DNA from: JABWAM01 sp964653025
Lineage (GTDB): Bacteria; Verrucomicrobiota; Verrucomicrobiia; JABWAM01
Reading direction: 5' to 3'
DNA length: 37,947 nucleotides
Assembly (NCBI GenBank): GCA_964653025.1
Contig: CAZZBZ010000030.1
Location: 1-37,947 of the forward strand
This document shows, piece by piece, positions 1 to 8,036 of this stretch. Under the pieces are notes generated by a model, which was given only the letters and a program-made list of their open reading frames with translations, was not told the origin of the DNA and searched no databases. Position 1 is the stretch's first letter, and each line of letters begins with the position of its first letter. Made by a program: the position numbers and the translations under genes.

Positions 1-562
1 CATCGCGGTTGTAGGCGATGCCGCCGCCGGTGCCGCCGAGGGTGTAGGCGGGGCGAATGATGAGGGGGAAGCGGCCGATGGAATGGGCGAAGTCGCGCGC
101 TTCCTTGAGCGAGTGGGCGACCGCGCTGATGGGCAGGTCGAGGCCGATGCGAATCATCGCCTCCTTGAAGAGATGGCGGTCCTCGCCCTTCTCGATGGCC
201 TCGGCCTTGGCACCGATCATCTCGACGCCGAATTTTGCGAGTGCGCCTGAGCGGTGGAGAGCCATCGCGGTGTTCAGGCCGGTTTGGCCGCCGAGGGTGG
301 GGAGGAGAGCGTCCGGCCGCTCGCGCTCGATGATCCGCGTGACCATGTCCGGCGTGATGGGCTCGATGTAGGTGCGGTCGGCGAACTCCGGGTCCGTCAT
401 GATCGTGGCCGGGTTCGAGTTGACGAGGACCACGCGGTAACCCTCCTCGCGGAGCGCCTTGCAGGCCTGGGTGCCCGAGTAGTCGAACTCGCATGCCTGG
501 CCGATGACGATCGGTCCGGAGCCGATAATCAGGATCGTCTTGATGTCGGTGCGCTTGGGCAT
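1..562 (-). CDS. carB: Carbamoyl-phosphate synthase large subunit, N-terminal part (runs off the left edge)
   Basis: The large subunit makes carbamoyl phosphate from bicarbonate, ammonia (from the small subunit's glutaminase) and two ATP, for pyrimidine and arginine synthesis in the cytoplasm. Reading the minus strand from the ATG at 562 gives MPKRTDIKTILIIGSG, followed by the pre-ATP-grasp signature PIVIGQACEFDYSGTQ, then LVNSNPATIMTDPE, LGGQTGLN and the start of the first ATP-grasp domain (RPAYTLGGTGGG). About 187 of the usual roughly 1,070 codons are present. No carA lies upstream; the next gene upstream on this strand is an AraC regulator, about 190 bp away, and that gap shows no clear promoter. 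The identity is secure from these motifs. Confidence 0.95.
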   Translation of the reverse strand, partial: MPKRTDIKTILIIGSGPIVIGQACEFDYSGTQACKALREEGYRVVLVNSNPATIMTDPEFADRTYIEPITPDMVTRIIERERPDALLPTLGGQTGLNTAMALHRSGALAKFGVEMIGAKAEAIEKGEDRHLFKEAMIRIGLDLPISAVAHSLKEARDFAHSIGRFPLIIRPAYTLGGTGGGIAYNRD

Positions 563-755
563 TCTTTCAGGGGAGCTTGGGCCTCGGGGCGGCGGCGCGC
601 GAAAAATGGCGCATGGGGCGCCCCAACGGAAGTGAAAAAACGAAAACTTGAGATGGCGATCCTTGCTCTTCTCGATGACGTCGGCCTTGCAGGGTCGTCG
701 CTCCCCTCCTTCGCCCTGAAGAGAGTTTGGAGGGCAGGACGGCCGCCGTTCTCGC

Positions 756-1517
756 TCAGGATTTAGAAGAGGTCGAGAGGCGTCCCTGAATGCGCCATGC
801 GCTGGGGGTCATGCCCACAATGGCGCGGAACTGGGTTGCGAAGTGCTGGGAGGAGGGGAAGCCCAGGTCCATCGCGATCGCCGTGATTTTCAACGCGGGA
901 TTCGCGAGGAGCTTCTTCGCTTCCATGATTTTCCGCTCGAGGAGATGGCGTTTGACTCCCTTGCCGGTCGCTGCCTGAAAATGTCGGTGGATCTGCCGCG
1001 CCCCGAGGGGCAGCCCGCGGAGAATCTCCGCCACCGGGGTCGAGGAGTAGAGATGCGAATCGAGAAGGTGCCCGACGCGATTGGCCCACGAGTCCCCGGA
1101 TGGCGATACGGGGGTCTCGGCGTTCTCAGCGAGGCGGAGGAGAAGGGCGGCGAAGTCGTGGAGGAGTCCGGGATGCGCGGCGGCGCCGGACTCGATCGCA
1201 TTCCGCATCTCGGCGGCGACCACCGCGAGGGTTCGTCCCGCGGGAAAAAGATGACTCGGACCGGTCCTCTCCTTCGAGGCGGGGACGACCACAAAAACCC
1301 CGTCGTAGCCGCGTCGGGGGCAGGAAAGCTTGAAGCGGCTCCCGGGACGCAGGAGGAGCGCCATCCCCCGGATGGCGCGACGTGACGGACCGCCTTCCAG
1401 TTCCACAATGAGTTCGCCGTTCTGGACCACGATAGCCTGGAGCAGGTCGTAGTTCCCGGTCGCAAACCGGTAGCCGGGCGGCTGGCGTTTCAGGCCCGCG
1501 TTGGCGATGGTGCGCAT
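756..1517 (-). CDS. AraC-family transcriptional regulator
   Basis: DNA-binding regulator of 253 residues. The N-terminal 130 or so residues look like a small cupin-type sensing domain. The C-terminal 100 residues carry the two helix-turn-helix units of the AraC family: EILRGLPLGARQIHRHFQA, then KITAIAMDLGFPSSQHFATQ and the family ending FRAIVGMTPSAWR. An upstream start at 1592 is open, but I chose the ATG at 1517 (MRTIANAGLKRQPPGYRF) because it leaves about 100 bp for a divergent promoter and the extra residues look non-coding. The gene is divergent from the UroD-family gene at 1620, the usual arrangement for a regulator and its target. The effector is unknown. Confidence 0.85.
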   Translation of the reverse strand: MRTIANAGLKRQPPGYRFATGNYDLLQAIVVQNGELIVELEGGPSRRAIRGMALLLRPGSRFKLSCPRRGYDGVFVVVPASKERTGPSHLFPAGRTLAVVAAEMRNAIESGAAAHPGLLHDFAALLLRLAENAETPVSPSGDSWANRVGHLLDSHLYSSTPVAEILRGLPLGARQIHRHFQAATGKGVKRHLLERKIMEAKKLLANPALKITAIAMDLGFPSSQHFATQFRAIVGMTPSAWRIQGRLSTSSKS

Positions 1518-1619
1518 GTCCGAAATACGAATGGAAATTTGTCCCAAAAACGGACGCCTGTGAATGATTAAAAGACATAATGGGCAGGTCACAAGTCAGA
1601 AAACCAACCCATTTCTTCC
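1518..1619. promoter_or_regulatory. Divergent promoter region between AraC regulator and UroD-family gene
   Basis: This 102-bp stretch between divergent starts must hold both promoters. On the plus strand CATAAT at 1576-1581 matches a -10 hexamer at 5 of 6 positions and has no good -35 at normal spacing, which fits an activator-dependent promoter. A short inverted pair, GTCC at 1541-1544 and GGAC at 1552-1555, could be part of a regulator site. Only the CATAAT box is reasonably convincing. Confidence 0.35.
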
Positions 1620-2756
1620 ATGACTCCACGCCAGCGCTATCTCGAAACTCTCCTTTTCGGGAAACCCGACCGCATCCCCCTCGATCCGGGCGGCGGGCGC
1701 AAGTCCACGCGGGAACGCTGGCACAAGGAGGGATTGCCCGGGGAGTTCGGCGCCCCGGATGCGATCAACGAGCACGCCTACCGCCTCTCGGGGGGGACGC
1801 TCCCCTGGCCGAAGTCGGGCGAGAACTTTTCCCTCGACCACCGGATGATGCCACATTTCGAGGAGAAGGTCATCGAGCGGACGGGGGATACCCAGATTGT
1901 CCAGGACTGGAAGGGGAACATCTGCGAGATCGGCGCTGAGTTTGGCGTGGAGTACCTGCGCACCGCCATCGATTTCGTCACGCGCCGATGGATCAAGTGC
2001 CCGGTTGAGAACTGGAAGGACTGGGAGGAGATGAAGCGACGGTACAACCCCGAGGACCCGTCGCGCCTCCCTCCCGACGCGGCGGCCCGTGGCCAGCGCC
2101 TCAAGGACCGTGACTGGGTGGTCGGCGTCAATATCTACGGGCCGTTCTGGCAGCTCCGCGAGTGGATGGGCTTTGAGCAGCTTTGTACCGCGCTTTACGA
2201 CGAGCCCGAACTCGTGGGCGATATGCTTCAGTTCTGGCAGGACTATGTCGCACGGCTACTGGAGAACGCGCTCAAGCACGTCACCTTCGACTTCGTCCAT
2301 TTTAGCGAGGACATGGCCTACAAGCAGTTCTCGATGATCTCCCCGAAGATGGTCCGCCAGCACCTCCTCCCCAGCTACGTCCGCTGGGGCGAGATCCTGC
2401 GAAAGCACCAGGTGCCGATCTACGACATCGATTCGGACGGCTTCATTGGCGAGCTCATCCCGATCTGGATCGAGGCCGGGGTGAATGTCTGCGATCCGAT
2501 CGAGGTGGCGGCCCTGAACGATATCGTGGACTTCCGCCGTCGCTTCAGCCGCAAGATGGCCTACCGTGGAGGCGTGGACAAACGGGCCATGGCCAAGGGG
2601 GGCGACGTGATCGTAAAGGAGCTTGAGCGCATCCGCCCCGTGATCCGCGACGGGGGCTTCATCCCCGGCTGCGACCACGGGGTCCCGAGCGATATTTCCT
2701 GGCCCGACTACGTCCGCTACGTCGGTCTCCTCGCGCACGAGACCGGTTGGTTGTGA
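1620..2756 (+). CDS. Uroporphyrinogen decarboxylase-family protein (methyltransferase-type paralogue)
   Basis: A 378-residue TIM-barrel protein of the UroD/MtaA superfamily. It opens with MTPRQRYLETLLFGKPDRIP, the usual beginning of the many UroD-like paralogues in Verrucomicrobiota and Planctomycetes. It carries YDIDSDGFIGELIP in the mid-barrel and PGCDHGVPSDISW near the C-terminus, where methyltransferase-type members bind zinc through Cys and His. This is probably not heme-pathway HemE: the start LXXAXXXXXXDRXPXWXMRQAG is absent. A role as a methyltransferase or decarboxylase on a small metabolite is inferred; the substrate cannot be read from sequence. The divergent AraC gene suggests inducible, catabolic expression. 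A tRNA gene follows about 320 bp downstream. Confidence 0.82.
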   Translation: MTPRQRYLETLLFGKPDRIPLDPGGGRKSTRERWHKEGLPGEFGAPDAINEHAYRLSGGTLPWPKSGENFSLDHRMMPHFEEKVIERTGDTQIVQDWKGNICEIGAEFGVEYLRTAIDFVTRRWIKCPVENWKDWEEMKRRYNPEDPSRLPPDAAARGQRLKDRDWVVGVNIYGPFWQLREWMGFEQLCTALYDEPELVGDMLQFWQDYVARLLENALKHVTFDFVHFSEDMAYKQFSMISPKMVRQHLLPSYVRWGEILRKHQVPIYDIDSDGFIGELIPIWIEAGVNVCDPIEVAALNDIVDFRRRFSRKMAYRGGVDKRAMAKGGDVIVKELERIRPVIRDGGFIPGCDHGVPSDISWPDYVRYVGLLAHETGWL

Positions 2757-3077
2757 CCGGTGGAGATCAAGAACGCCTCTCTTAAATATATTCGACTGGA
2801 TTGACATGAATAAAAACGGGATGCCGCGCAAAGGGAAGAGTGCTGACAAGAGGGGAAAGGATGTCTATAACCGCGCCCTGCTTTTTGCGCCTGCCGATGA
2901 ACTCCCAATCCTGTATCCCCCTGCACACTTCCGAACGGGAGCCTTCCCTCGGAGGTTTCCAGGATGCTTCATGTCCATGGAGTAACTTCCGGGACGGTGC
3001 GCGGGCGGTCCCGTGCGGCGAAGGTGGATTCTCTCTTGCCCTGCGGGGGAGTCTGCGGCACACTGTCCCACTCTCGT
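2757..3077. other. Intergenic stretch without a convincing gene
   Basis: The 321 bp between the UroD-family stop and tRNA-Pro hold only short, low-quality reading frames in several phases. There is an AT-rich start (TTAAATATATT near 2782-2792) and a perfect TTGACA at 2801-2806, but no -10 box sits 16-18 bp downstream. The tRNA promoter should lie near its right end; TTGCCC around 3038 with CACACT 17 bp later is only a weak match. I see no terminator with a T-run. Confidence 0.5.
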
Positions 3078-3155
3078 CGGGCCGTAGCGCAGTTTGGCTA
3101 GCGCGCTTCCTTGGGGTGGAAGAGGTCGCGGGTTCAAGTCCCGCCGGCCCGACCA
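3078..3155 (+). tRNA. tRNA-Pro (anticodon GGG)
   Basis: A complete cloverleaf can be drawn. The acceptor CGGGCCG pairs with CGGCCCG, the D stem is GCGC/GCGC, the anticodon stem is CTTCC/GGAAG with loop TTGGGGT, and the T stem is GCGGG/CCCGC with loop TTCAAGT. The anticodon GGG (3113-3115) reads CCC proline codons. The C1:G72 pair and A73 are the known identity features of bacterial tRNA-Pro. The CCA end is encoded (3153-3155). Confidence 0.97.
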
Positions 3156-3270
3156 TTATTTTTCAGAGAAAGAACCCCGTTTCTCGTCGTCGGCGCTCGG
3201 TCTTGCATCCGTCTCCGGGGCCATCCCCGTTGGGTATGCGAAAGGGGAACTCCCTTCTCGGAACGGAGCC

Positions 3271-5910
3271 ATGAGTGGCGGGCGGACCATCCTCCTGACC
3301 GGTTTTACCGGGGTGCTGGGCAAGCGCTTCGCGTGCCGCCTCGCGATGCTGGGGAACGATGTCTACTGCCCGATCCGTGCGGGAGACGAGGCCGAGTTGC
3401 GCGCGCGGTTCGAGAAGGGGATGCAGACGCTCACCGAGGTCATGCCGGGCTTCGAGTCCTCCCTGGAGCGGCGGATCCATCCCGTGTTCGGGGATGTGCG
3501 GCAGAAGGCGCTGGGGCTGCCCGCGGTGACGATCGCGGAGCTCTCGCAACGTGGCGTGAAGGAACTGTGGCACCTCGCGGCGCTCCTCGATCTCACGGAG
3601 TCGAACAGCCGGGACGTTTACGAGACCAACCTTGTCGGGTCCCACCACGTTCTGGATTTCATGAAGGATCAGAGGATCCCCGAACTGCACTACTTCAGCA
3701 CCTTCGGCGCGAGCGGCGAGGTCCGCGAGGGGATCGTGCGCGAGATCGTCGGCATCCGCCCCCCGTCCTTCCGCAACACCTATGAGCGGACGAAGTGGGA
3801 GTCCGAGCGGCATGTCTGGCAGGCGCAGATCCGCGGGGAGGTGCTTGCGACGATCTATCGCCCCAGCATCGTGGTGGGAGATTCCGAGACAGGACGCTAC
3901 GAGCAGTTCAACGTCTTCAATCACCCGTTTGACATGGCGAGCCGCCTGCGGCACCGCATCATTGAGAGGGAAAAGCTCGACCCGCGCGCGCCGATCAAGC
4001 TGGAGGTGCGCGTGCCCGGGCGTCCCGAGGCGACGCTCAACATCGTCCCGCTCGACTACGTGATGGACGTGGTGATGAAGCTCTACTCGGTGGAATCGTC
4101 GAGGGGAGGCGTCTACCACGTGACCAACACGAATCCCCCGACGCTCGCGCAGGGGATGGAGATGTTTCAACGGATCGAACCGTGGGAGGGGGTGCGGTGG
4201 GACCCGATTCCGGAGGGCGGCCCCTACCTGAGCATCCACGAGAAGTTCATCTCCAAGCAGATCTCCTTTCTCGCCCCCTACCTGCTGGGGGAGGCGACGT
4301 ATGATATTTCGAACGTGCGTGCGGTTCTCGCGCAGCACGGGGGTGTCCCCGCCCTCGACAACCGAAAGTTTCTCACCGCGATCGCGAAGCGGGCCATTGA
4401 GAAAGGCTGGCAGGAGATGCCCGCGGTGCGATCCGGTGGTGTCGGGAGCTCACGCGCGTCGCTCAACTCCGTCTTCAAGTGGCCGGAGGGGGAAGGTCAC
4501 GTGGTGGATTTCTCGCCACACCATCCCCTCGGGGGAGCTCCGGTGCCGTCGTATTCCTATTCGCTGACCGACCGCCTGATCGGCAAGGGCTACCGCGCCG
4601 CAAGCCGCCTTTTTTCGATCCTGACTCCGCGACGGCCCGACGGTGTGGGGACGGGGCGCGATCTCGTCCTGGCGCCCTTTGGCATGGGCGTGACACGTCG
4701 TGGGGAATCGGAGGTCCATGCCTACTTGCGGGAGGAGCGGCTTTGCGACGAGGTTTTCGCACGAATGAACCAGGTGGTCGGTTTCGACCTCCGGGCGTTT
4801 GCCCGCGAACCGATCCCGGGGCACGAGCAGCTCGGGGACGTCCACGACGATTCCTGCTGGGCGACGGCAGATAATTTCGCCCAGGTGATCCGTTTCTTTC
4901 AGGACGTGCGTGAGACCGGGGGGACAGGTCTGGTGTCGCGGATGCAGATCCTGCCCCACAGTGCCGGGATGAACATCACGGCGTGGCTGGCGGGGGTGAT
5001 GTCCTTTCACGACATGGCACTGATGGCGCACCAGTCGTCCCACCAGATTTCCGAGTGCGAGAGGCAGGTGGCGCGCGCCGAGGTTGAGCGGTGGTTTGGG
5101 GTGAACGCGGCGAAGCTCTCGCCCGAGGACCGTGCCATTCTTGACGAACTTCGGAGAAGGGTGGACCCCGCGGGGGCGATCGGCATGGACCGCCTGGCAC
5201 GCCACTTCCACGGGCAGCTCATGCTGGTTTTCGCGCTGAACGCCTCGATGATCGAGCACCTCGTGGTCGAGCTCCGCAAGCGGCGCATTGACGTGGGGCG
5301 GGCGATTACTCTCGCCCCGAACACCGCGGTTTTTGCCGGCAACGCCCTGGAGATCGAGAAACTGAACCGTCTCCTTCAGGGTTGGCGGCGCATCGAGATG
5401 CGGGGGATGCCGCTGGAGGTGCGGGCCACGCCGCACCACGACCGCCTGCGTGCCGCGCACCGTGCGACGGCCGAGGTGTTGGAGGAGTTCGACCGCCAGG
5501 GTCGTCTGCGCGACCCCGTGGTTCCGATTGCCTCCCACGACGGTTCACGCCTGCGGACGCGGCATGAGTTCATCGAGGCGGTGGCGGGGATGGGGGACTG
5601 TCCCGCGCACTACGATCGAATGATCCGGAGCGTGGTGGAGGCCGGAGGGCGGCATTTTCTCCTCGTCCAGTCGGGATTTGTCGGATCAGCGGGCGACTTT
5701 TTTGAAGGGGTGATCCGGAATGCCGCGGACGTGGGGGGGGTGAATATTCATCGTCCGCACATGGGCCCGCAAGAGCCGCAGCCCGTGGCCATGCTGCTTG
5801 AGAAGCGGGAGGACCGTCGCGAACCCGGAGCGCGCCTCCAACCCATCGAGGAAACGATCCGCTGGTACGAGCGAGAACTGGCCTCGGCCCCCCGTCTTGC
5901 AGGGGGATGA
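3271..5910 (+). CDS. Fusion of a thioester-reductase-like SDR domain and a FabD-like acyltransferase domain
   Basis: An 879-residue protein. Residues 1 to about 400 form an extended SDR/NAD-binding_4 domain: the nucleotide-binding loop GFTGVLG is at residues 11-17, the catalytic YERTK at 171-175, and IYRPSIVVGD follows, as in thioester and fatty-acyl reductases. From about residue 480 the sequence follows FabD/polyketide acyltransferases: PHSAG with the putative nucleophile Ser564 replaces GHSLG, SFHDMALMA matches the following helix, HHDRL (His722/723) matches the catalytic AFHSPL, and VPIASHDG..HYDRMIRSVVEAG matches the C-terminal part. The Arg that binds the malonyl carboxylate appears to be Ser, so a non-carboxylated acyl group is inferred. 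The start is the first ATG after the tRNA. No ACP or ketosynthase is adjacent; a kinase gene follows after 81 bp. Confidence 0.75.
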   Translation: MSGGRTILLTGFTGVLGKRFACRLAMLGNDVYCPIRAGDEAELRARFEKGMQTLTEVMPGFESSLERRIHPVFGDVRQKALGLPAVTIAELSQRGVKELWHLAALLDLTESNSRDVYETNLVGSHHVLDFMKDQRIPELHYFSTFGASGEVREGIVREIVGIRPPSFRNTYERTKWESERHVWQAQIRGEVLATIYRPSIVVGDSETGRYEQFNVFNHPFDMASRLRHRIIEREKLDPRAPIKLEVRVPGRPEATLNIVPLDYVMDVVMKLYSVESSRGGVYHVTNTNPPTLAQGMEMFQRIEPWEGVRWDPIPEGGPYLSIHEKFISKQISFLAPYLLGEATYDISNVRAVLAQHGGVPALDNRKFLTAIAKRAIEKGWQEMPAVRSGGVGSSRASLNSVFKWPEGEGHVVDFSPHHPLGGAPVPSYSYSLTDRLIGKGYRAASRLFSILTPRRPDGVGTGRDLVLAPFGMGVTRRGESEVHAYLREERLCDEVFARMNQVVGFDLRAFAREPIPGHEQLGDVHDDSCWATADNFAQVIRFFQDVRETGGTGLVSRMQILPHSAGMNITAWLAGVMSFHDMALMAHQSSHQISECERQVARAEVERWFGVNAAKLSPEDRAILDELRRRVDPAGAIGMDRLARHFHGQLMLVFALNASMIEHLVVELRKRRIDVGRAITLAPNTAVFAGNALEIEKLNRLLQGWRRIEMRGMPLEVRATPHHDRLRAAHRATAEVLEEFDRQGRLRDPVVPIASHDGSRLRTRHEFIEAVAGMGDCPAHYDRMIRSVVEAGGRHFLLVQSGFVGSAGDFFEGVIRNAADVGGVNIHRPHMGPQEPQPVAMLLEKREDRREPGARLQPIEETIRWYERELASAPRLAGG

Positions 5911-5925
5911 GGCGCGGCGAGGCGG

Positions 5926-5943
5926 CAGAACGCGGCCGTTCTG
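5926..5943 (+). terminator. Hairpin after the reductase-acyltransferase gene
   Basis: A perfect 7-bp stem, CAGAACG/CGTTCTG with loop CGGC, lies 16 bp after the stop codon. There is no T-run behind it, so it would be a non-canonical terminator or an mRNA 3' stabiliser. Confidence 0.3.
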
Positions 5944-5991
5944 ACGGTGGGCGGTTGCCACTTCCCGCCTTCCCTGCTATAGGGCAAGGCG

Positions 5992-8004
5992 ATGCCAGAT
6001 CCTGATCCGCTCGTTGGGCAGCGAGTGAGCAACTATGAGATCCTCCGCCGGCTGGGCCAGGGCGGCATGGGGGTCGTCTACCTCGCTCGCCATGTCACGC
6101 TTGAGCGCGACGTTGCGATCAAGTTTCTCGCCGGTCAGCTCTCGAACAATCAGGACTACGTGGACCGCTTCCTGCGCGAGGCGCGTTCCGCGGCGAAGCT
6201 CAACCACCCGAACATTATCTGTGTCTACGACGCGGGTTCGCAGGACGATGTCTACTACTTTGTGATGGAGTACGTCGAGGGGAGGGATTTCGCACACCTC
6301 CTCAAGCAGGTGAAGCGCTTCCCCGAACTCGAAGCAATCGGGCACATCCGCAAGGCCGCGGACGCGATGGCCTACGCTCACCAGGAAGGGATCATCCACC
6401 GCGACCTCAAGCCCGAGAACCTCATCCTCACGAAGGGGGGTGAGGTCAAGGTCGGGGATCTGGGCCTCGCCAAGGAGGTCAACTCCGAAGAAAGTTCCCT
6501 GACCATGTCCGGCGTCGTCATGGGCACGCCGTTCTACATCTCCCCCGAGCAGGTGCGCGGTGCGCGGGATGTGGACAGCCGCACCGACATCTACTCGCTT
6601 GGTGCCACGCTCTACCACCTCGTGACCGGCGGCGTGCCCTATCGCGGCACCTCGCCGGCCGAGATCATGTCGAAGCATCTCACGGAGCCGTTCCCGTGGC
6701 CGCAGGCGGTCAACGCGGAGCTGAGCGAAGGGATCTGCCGGGTAATGTACAAGATGATGGCGAAGGATCCCGCCGAGCGGTTCCAGTCCATGCAGGAGGT
6801 TTCGCAGGTGCTGGGCGAGCTGGCGGCCGGGCAGGCGGCCCAGGTGGTTGCGGGCATCAGCATCTCGGAGTCCGGCATCGCCACCGCCTCACAGATGGCC
6901 TCCACGCAGATCGGGGCGCTACCCTCGGCTTTCGGCGCCACCGGCCCGTCGCCCGGCGCTGCGCCCTCGGCGGTCGGCGGCCAGTCCGCCGCCAGTGTGC
7001 CGCAGCCCTCGATTTATACGATTCCGCCCACCGAGGTGGCCACTCGCGTGGGCGGCATCATCGGCGTGAGTGTGGTGATCGGCTGCCTCCTCATTGGCGG
7101 GATTCTGTGGTTCGCGCTCGGGGGCGGCGGCAAGAAGCATACCGCCACGATTTCCCAGACCGAGGAGCAGATGAAGGTGGATCGGAACAAGCTCCGTAAC
7201 GAAACAGAGAAAGCGGCTGACCGCTTCGGCTTCCTTAACGATATCGAGACGAAGAAGGCGGAAAAAGTCTTCGAGACGAAGGATGAGAAGCCAACGATCG
7301 AGAGTCCGAAGGCGCCCCCGCTTCCGCCCCCGAGCGCTCCCGCCGTCCCGCCGGTGGTCAGTGCGCCCTCGCCCGCCCCCGAGAAGGCGTCGGCTCCGTC
7401 CGTCGAAAAACCGGTTGAGAAGCCCATCGAACTCGCAATGGCAAAGCCACCCGCTCCGATTCCCGTGCCGCCGTCGCCGCAGTTCCTGATCGAGTCGGAT
7501 TTCGAGTCGGACACTGTGGGGGAACTGCCGAAGTTGTGGCGCGCCTACGCGCAGGAGATTGTGGCCAAGGGCGAGAAATCGAAGGATCCGGTTTGGGCCA
7601 AGGCGGCGAGCTATGAACTCCCCGATGGTGGGAAGGTGGGCTGGGACATCCTCAAGACCGACGAGGCGAAAGGAGGCAAGCACGTCCTGCGTATCCTGGC
7701 GAGCGTGCCCGAGGGGCAGGTCCTGAAGCATCGCTGCGGCATCACGACCGCCCTCCACCTCGAGGCCGGGAAGAAGTACCTGGCCAGTTTTTACGTTCGC
7801 GCCGCACGCGAGCATGTGAAGGTCAGCGTCAAGTTTGGCAAGGCCCCGGTGATCAAGGAGCTCGGGCTCGACCTGATCGACGAATGGAAGGAAATTTCGA
7901 TCCCGATGGAACCCAGCACGACCCAGGATGTCGGCTTGTCCATTATTCTCGTGAGTCCCGGCGAGATGTGGGTGGACGATATCCGTGTTGTCCAGAAGAA
8001 CTGA
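5992..8004 (+). CDS. Membrane-anchored Ser/Thr protein kinase with extracytoplasmic beta-sandwich domain
   Basis: A 670-residue Hanks-type (PknB-like) kinase that phosphorylates Ser or Thr on unknown targets. The kinase domain covers about residues 15-280: glycine loop LGQGGMGVVY (21-30), ATP-binding Lys44 in VAIKF, catalytic HRDLKPEN with Asp138, and DLG with Asp156 in place of DFG, a common bacterial variant. An Ala/Ser-rich linker leads to one membrane segment (IIGVSVVIGCLLIGGILWF, about 353-371). Beyond it lie a coiled Lys/Glu-rich stretch and a Pro-rich tether. Residues from about 500 resemble carbohydrate-binding modules of the CBM4/9 type (YLASFYVRAA, ending in MWVDDIRVV). The outer domain therefore probably senses a ligand, by inference. 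AAGG sits just before the start. Confidence 0.9.
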   Translation: MPDPDPLVGQRVSNYEILRRLGQGGMGVVYLARHVTLERDVAIKFLAGQLSNNQDYVDRFLREARSAAKLNHPNIICVYDAGSQDDVYYFVMEYVEGRDFAHLLKQVKRFPELEAIGHIRKAADAMAYAHQEGIIHRDLKPENLILTKGGEVKVGDLGLAKEVNSEESSLTMSGVVMGTPFYISPEQVRGARDVDSRTDIYSLGATLYHLVTGGVPYRGTSPAEIMSKHLTEPFPWPQAVNAELSEGICRVMYKMMAKDPAERFQSMQEVSQVLGELAAGQAAQVVAGISISESGIATASQMASTQIGALPSAFGATGPSPGAAPSAVGGQSAASVPQPSIYTIPPTEVATRVGGIIGVSVVIGCLLIGGILWFALGGGGKKHTATISQTEEQMKVDRNKLRNETEKAADRFGFLNDIETKKAEKVFETKDEKPTIESPKAPPLPPPSAPAVPPVVSAPSPAPEKASAPSVEKPVEKPIELAMAKPPAPIPVPPSPQFLIESDFESDTVGELPKLWRAYAQEIVAKGEKSKDPVWAKAASYELPDGGKVGWDILKTDEAKGGKHVLRILASVPEGQVLKHRCGITTALHLEAGKKYLASFYVRAAREHVKVSVKFGKAPVIKELGLDLIDEWKEISIPMEPSTTQDVGLSIILVSPGEMWVDDIRVVQKN

Positions 8005-8036
8005 TCGAGGCGGGCGGCAGACGACCCGCCGCGCGA

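Noticed and set aside
1580..1939. Plus-strand frame overlapping the UroD-family start
   Set aside because: It is the out-of-phase shadow of the gene at 1620, rich in Arg/Pro, with no family match.
2801..2806. Perfect TTGACA in the intergenic region before tRNA-Pro
   Set aside because: No -10-like sequence lies 15-19 bp downstream, and no gene starts at a suitable distance.
3163..5538. Long minus-strand frames opposite the reductase-acyltransferase gene
   Set aside because: They lack domain signatures, while the plus strand carries continuous motifs of two families.
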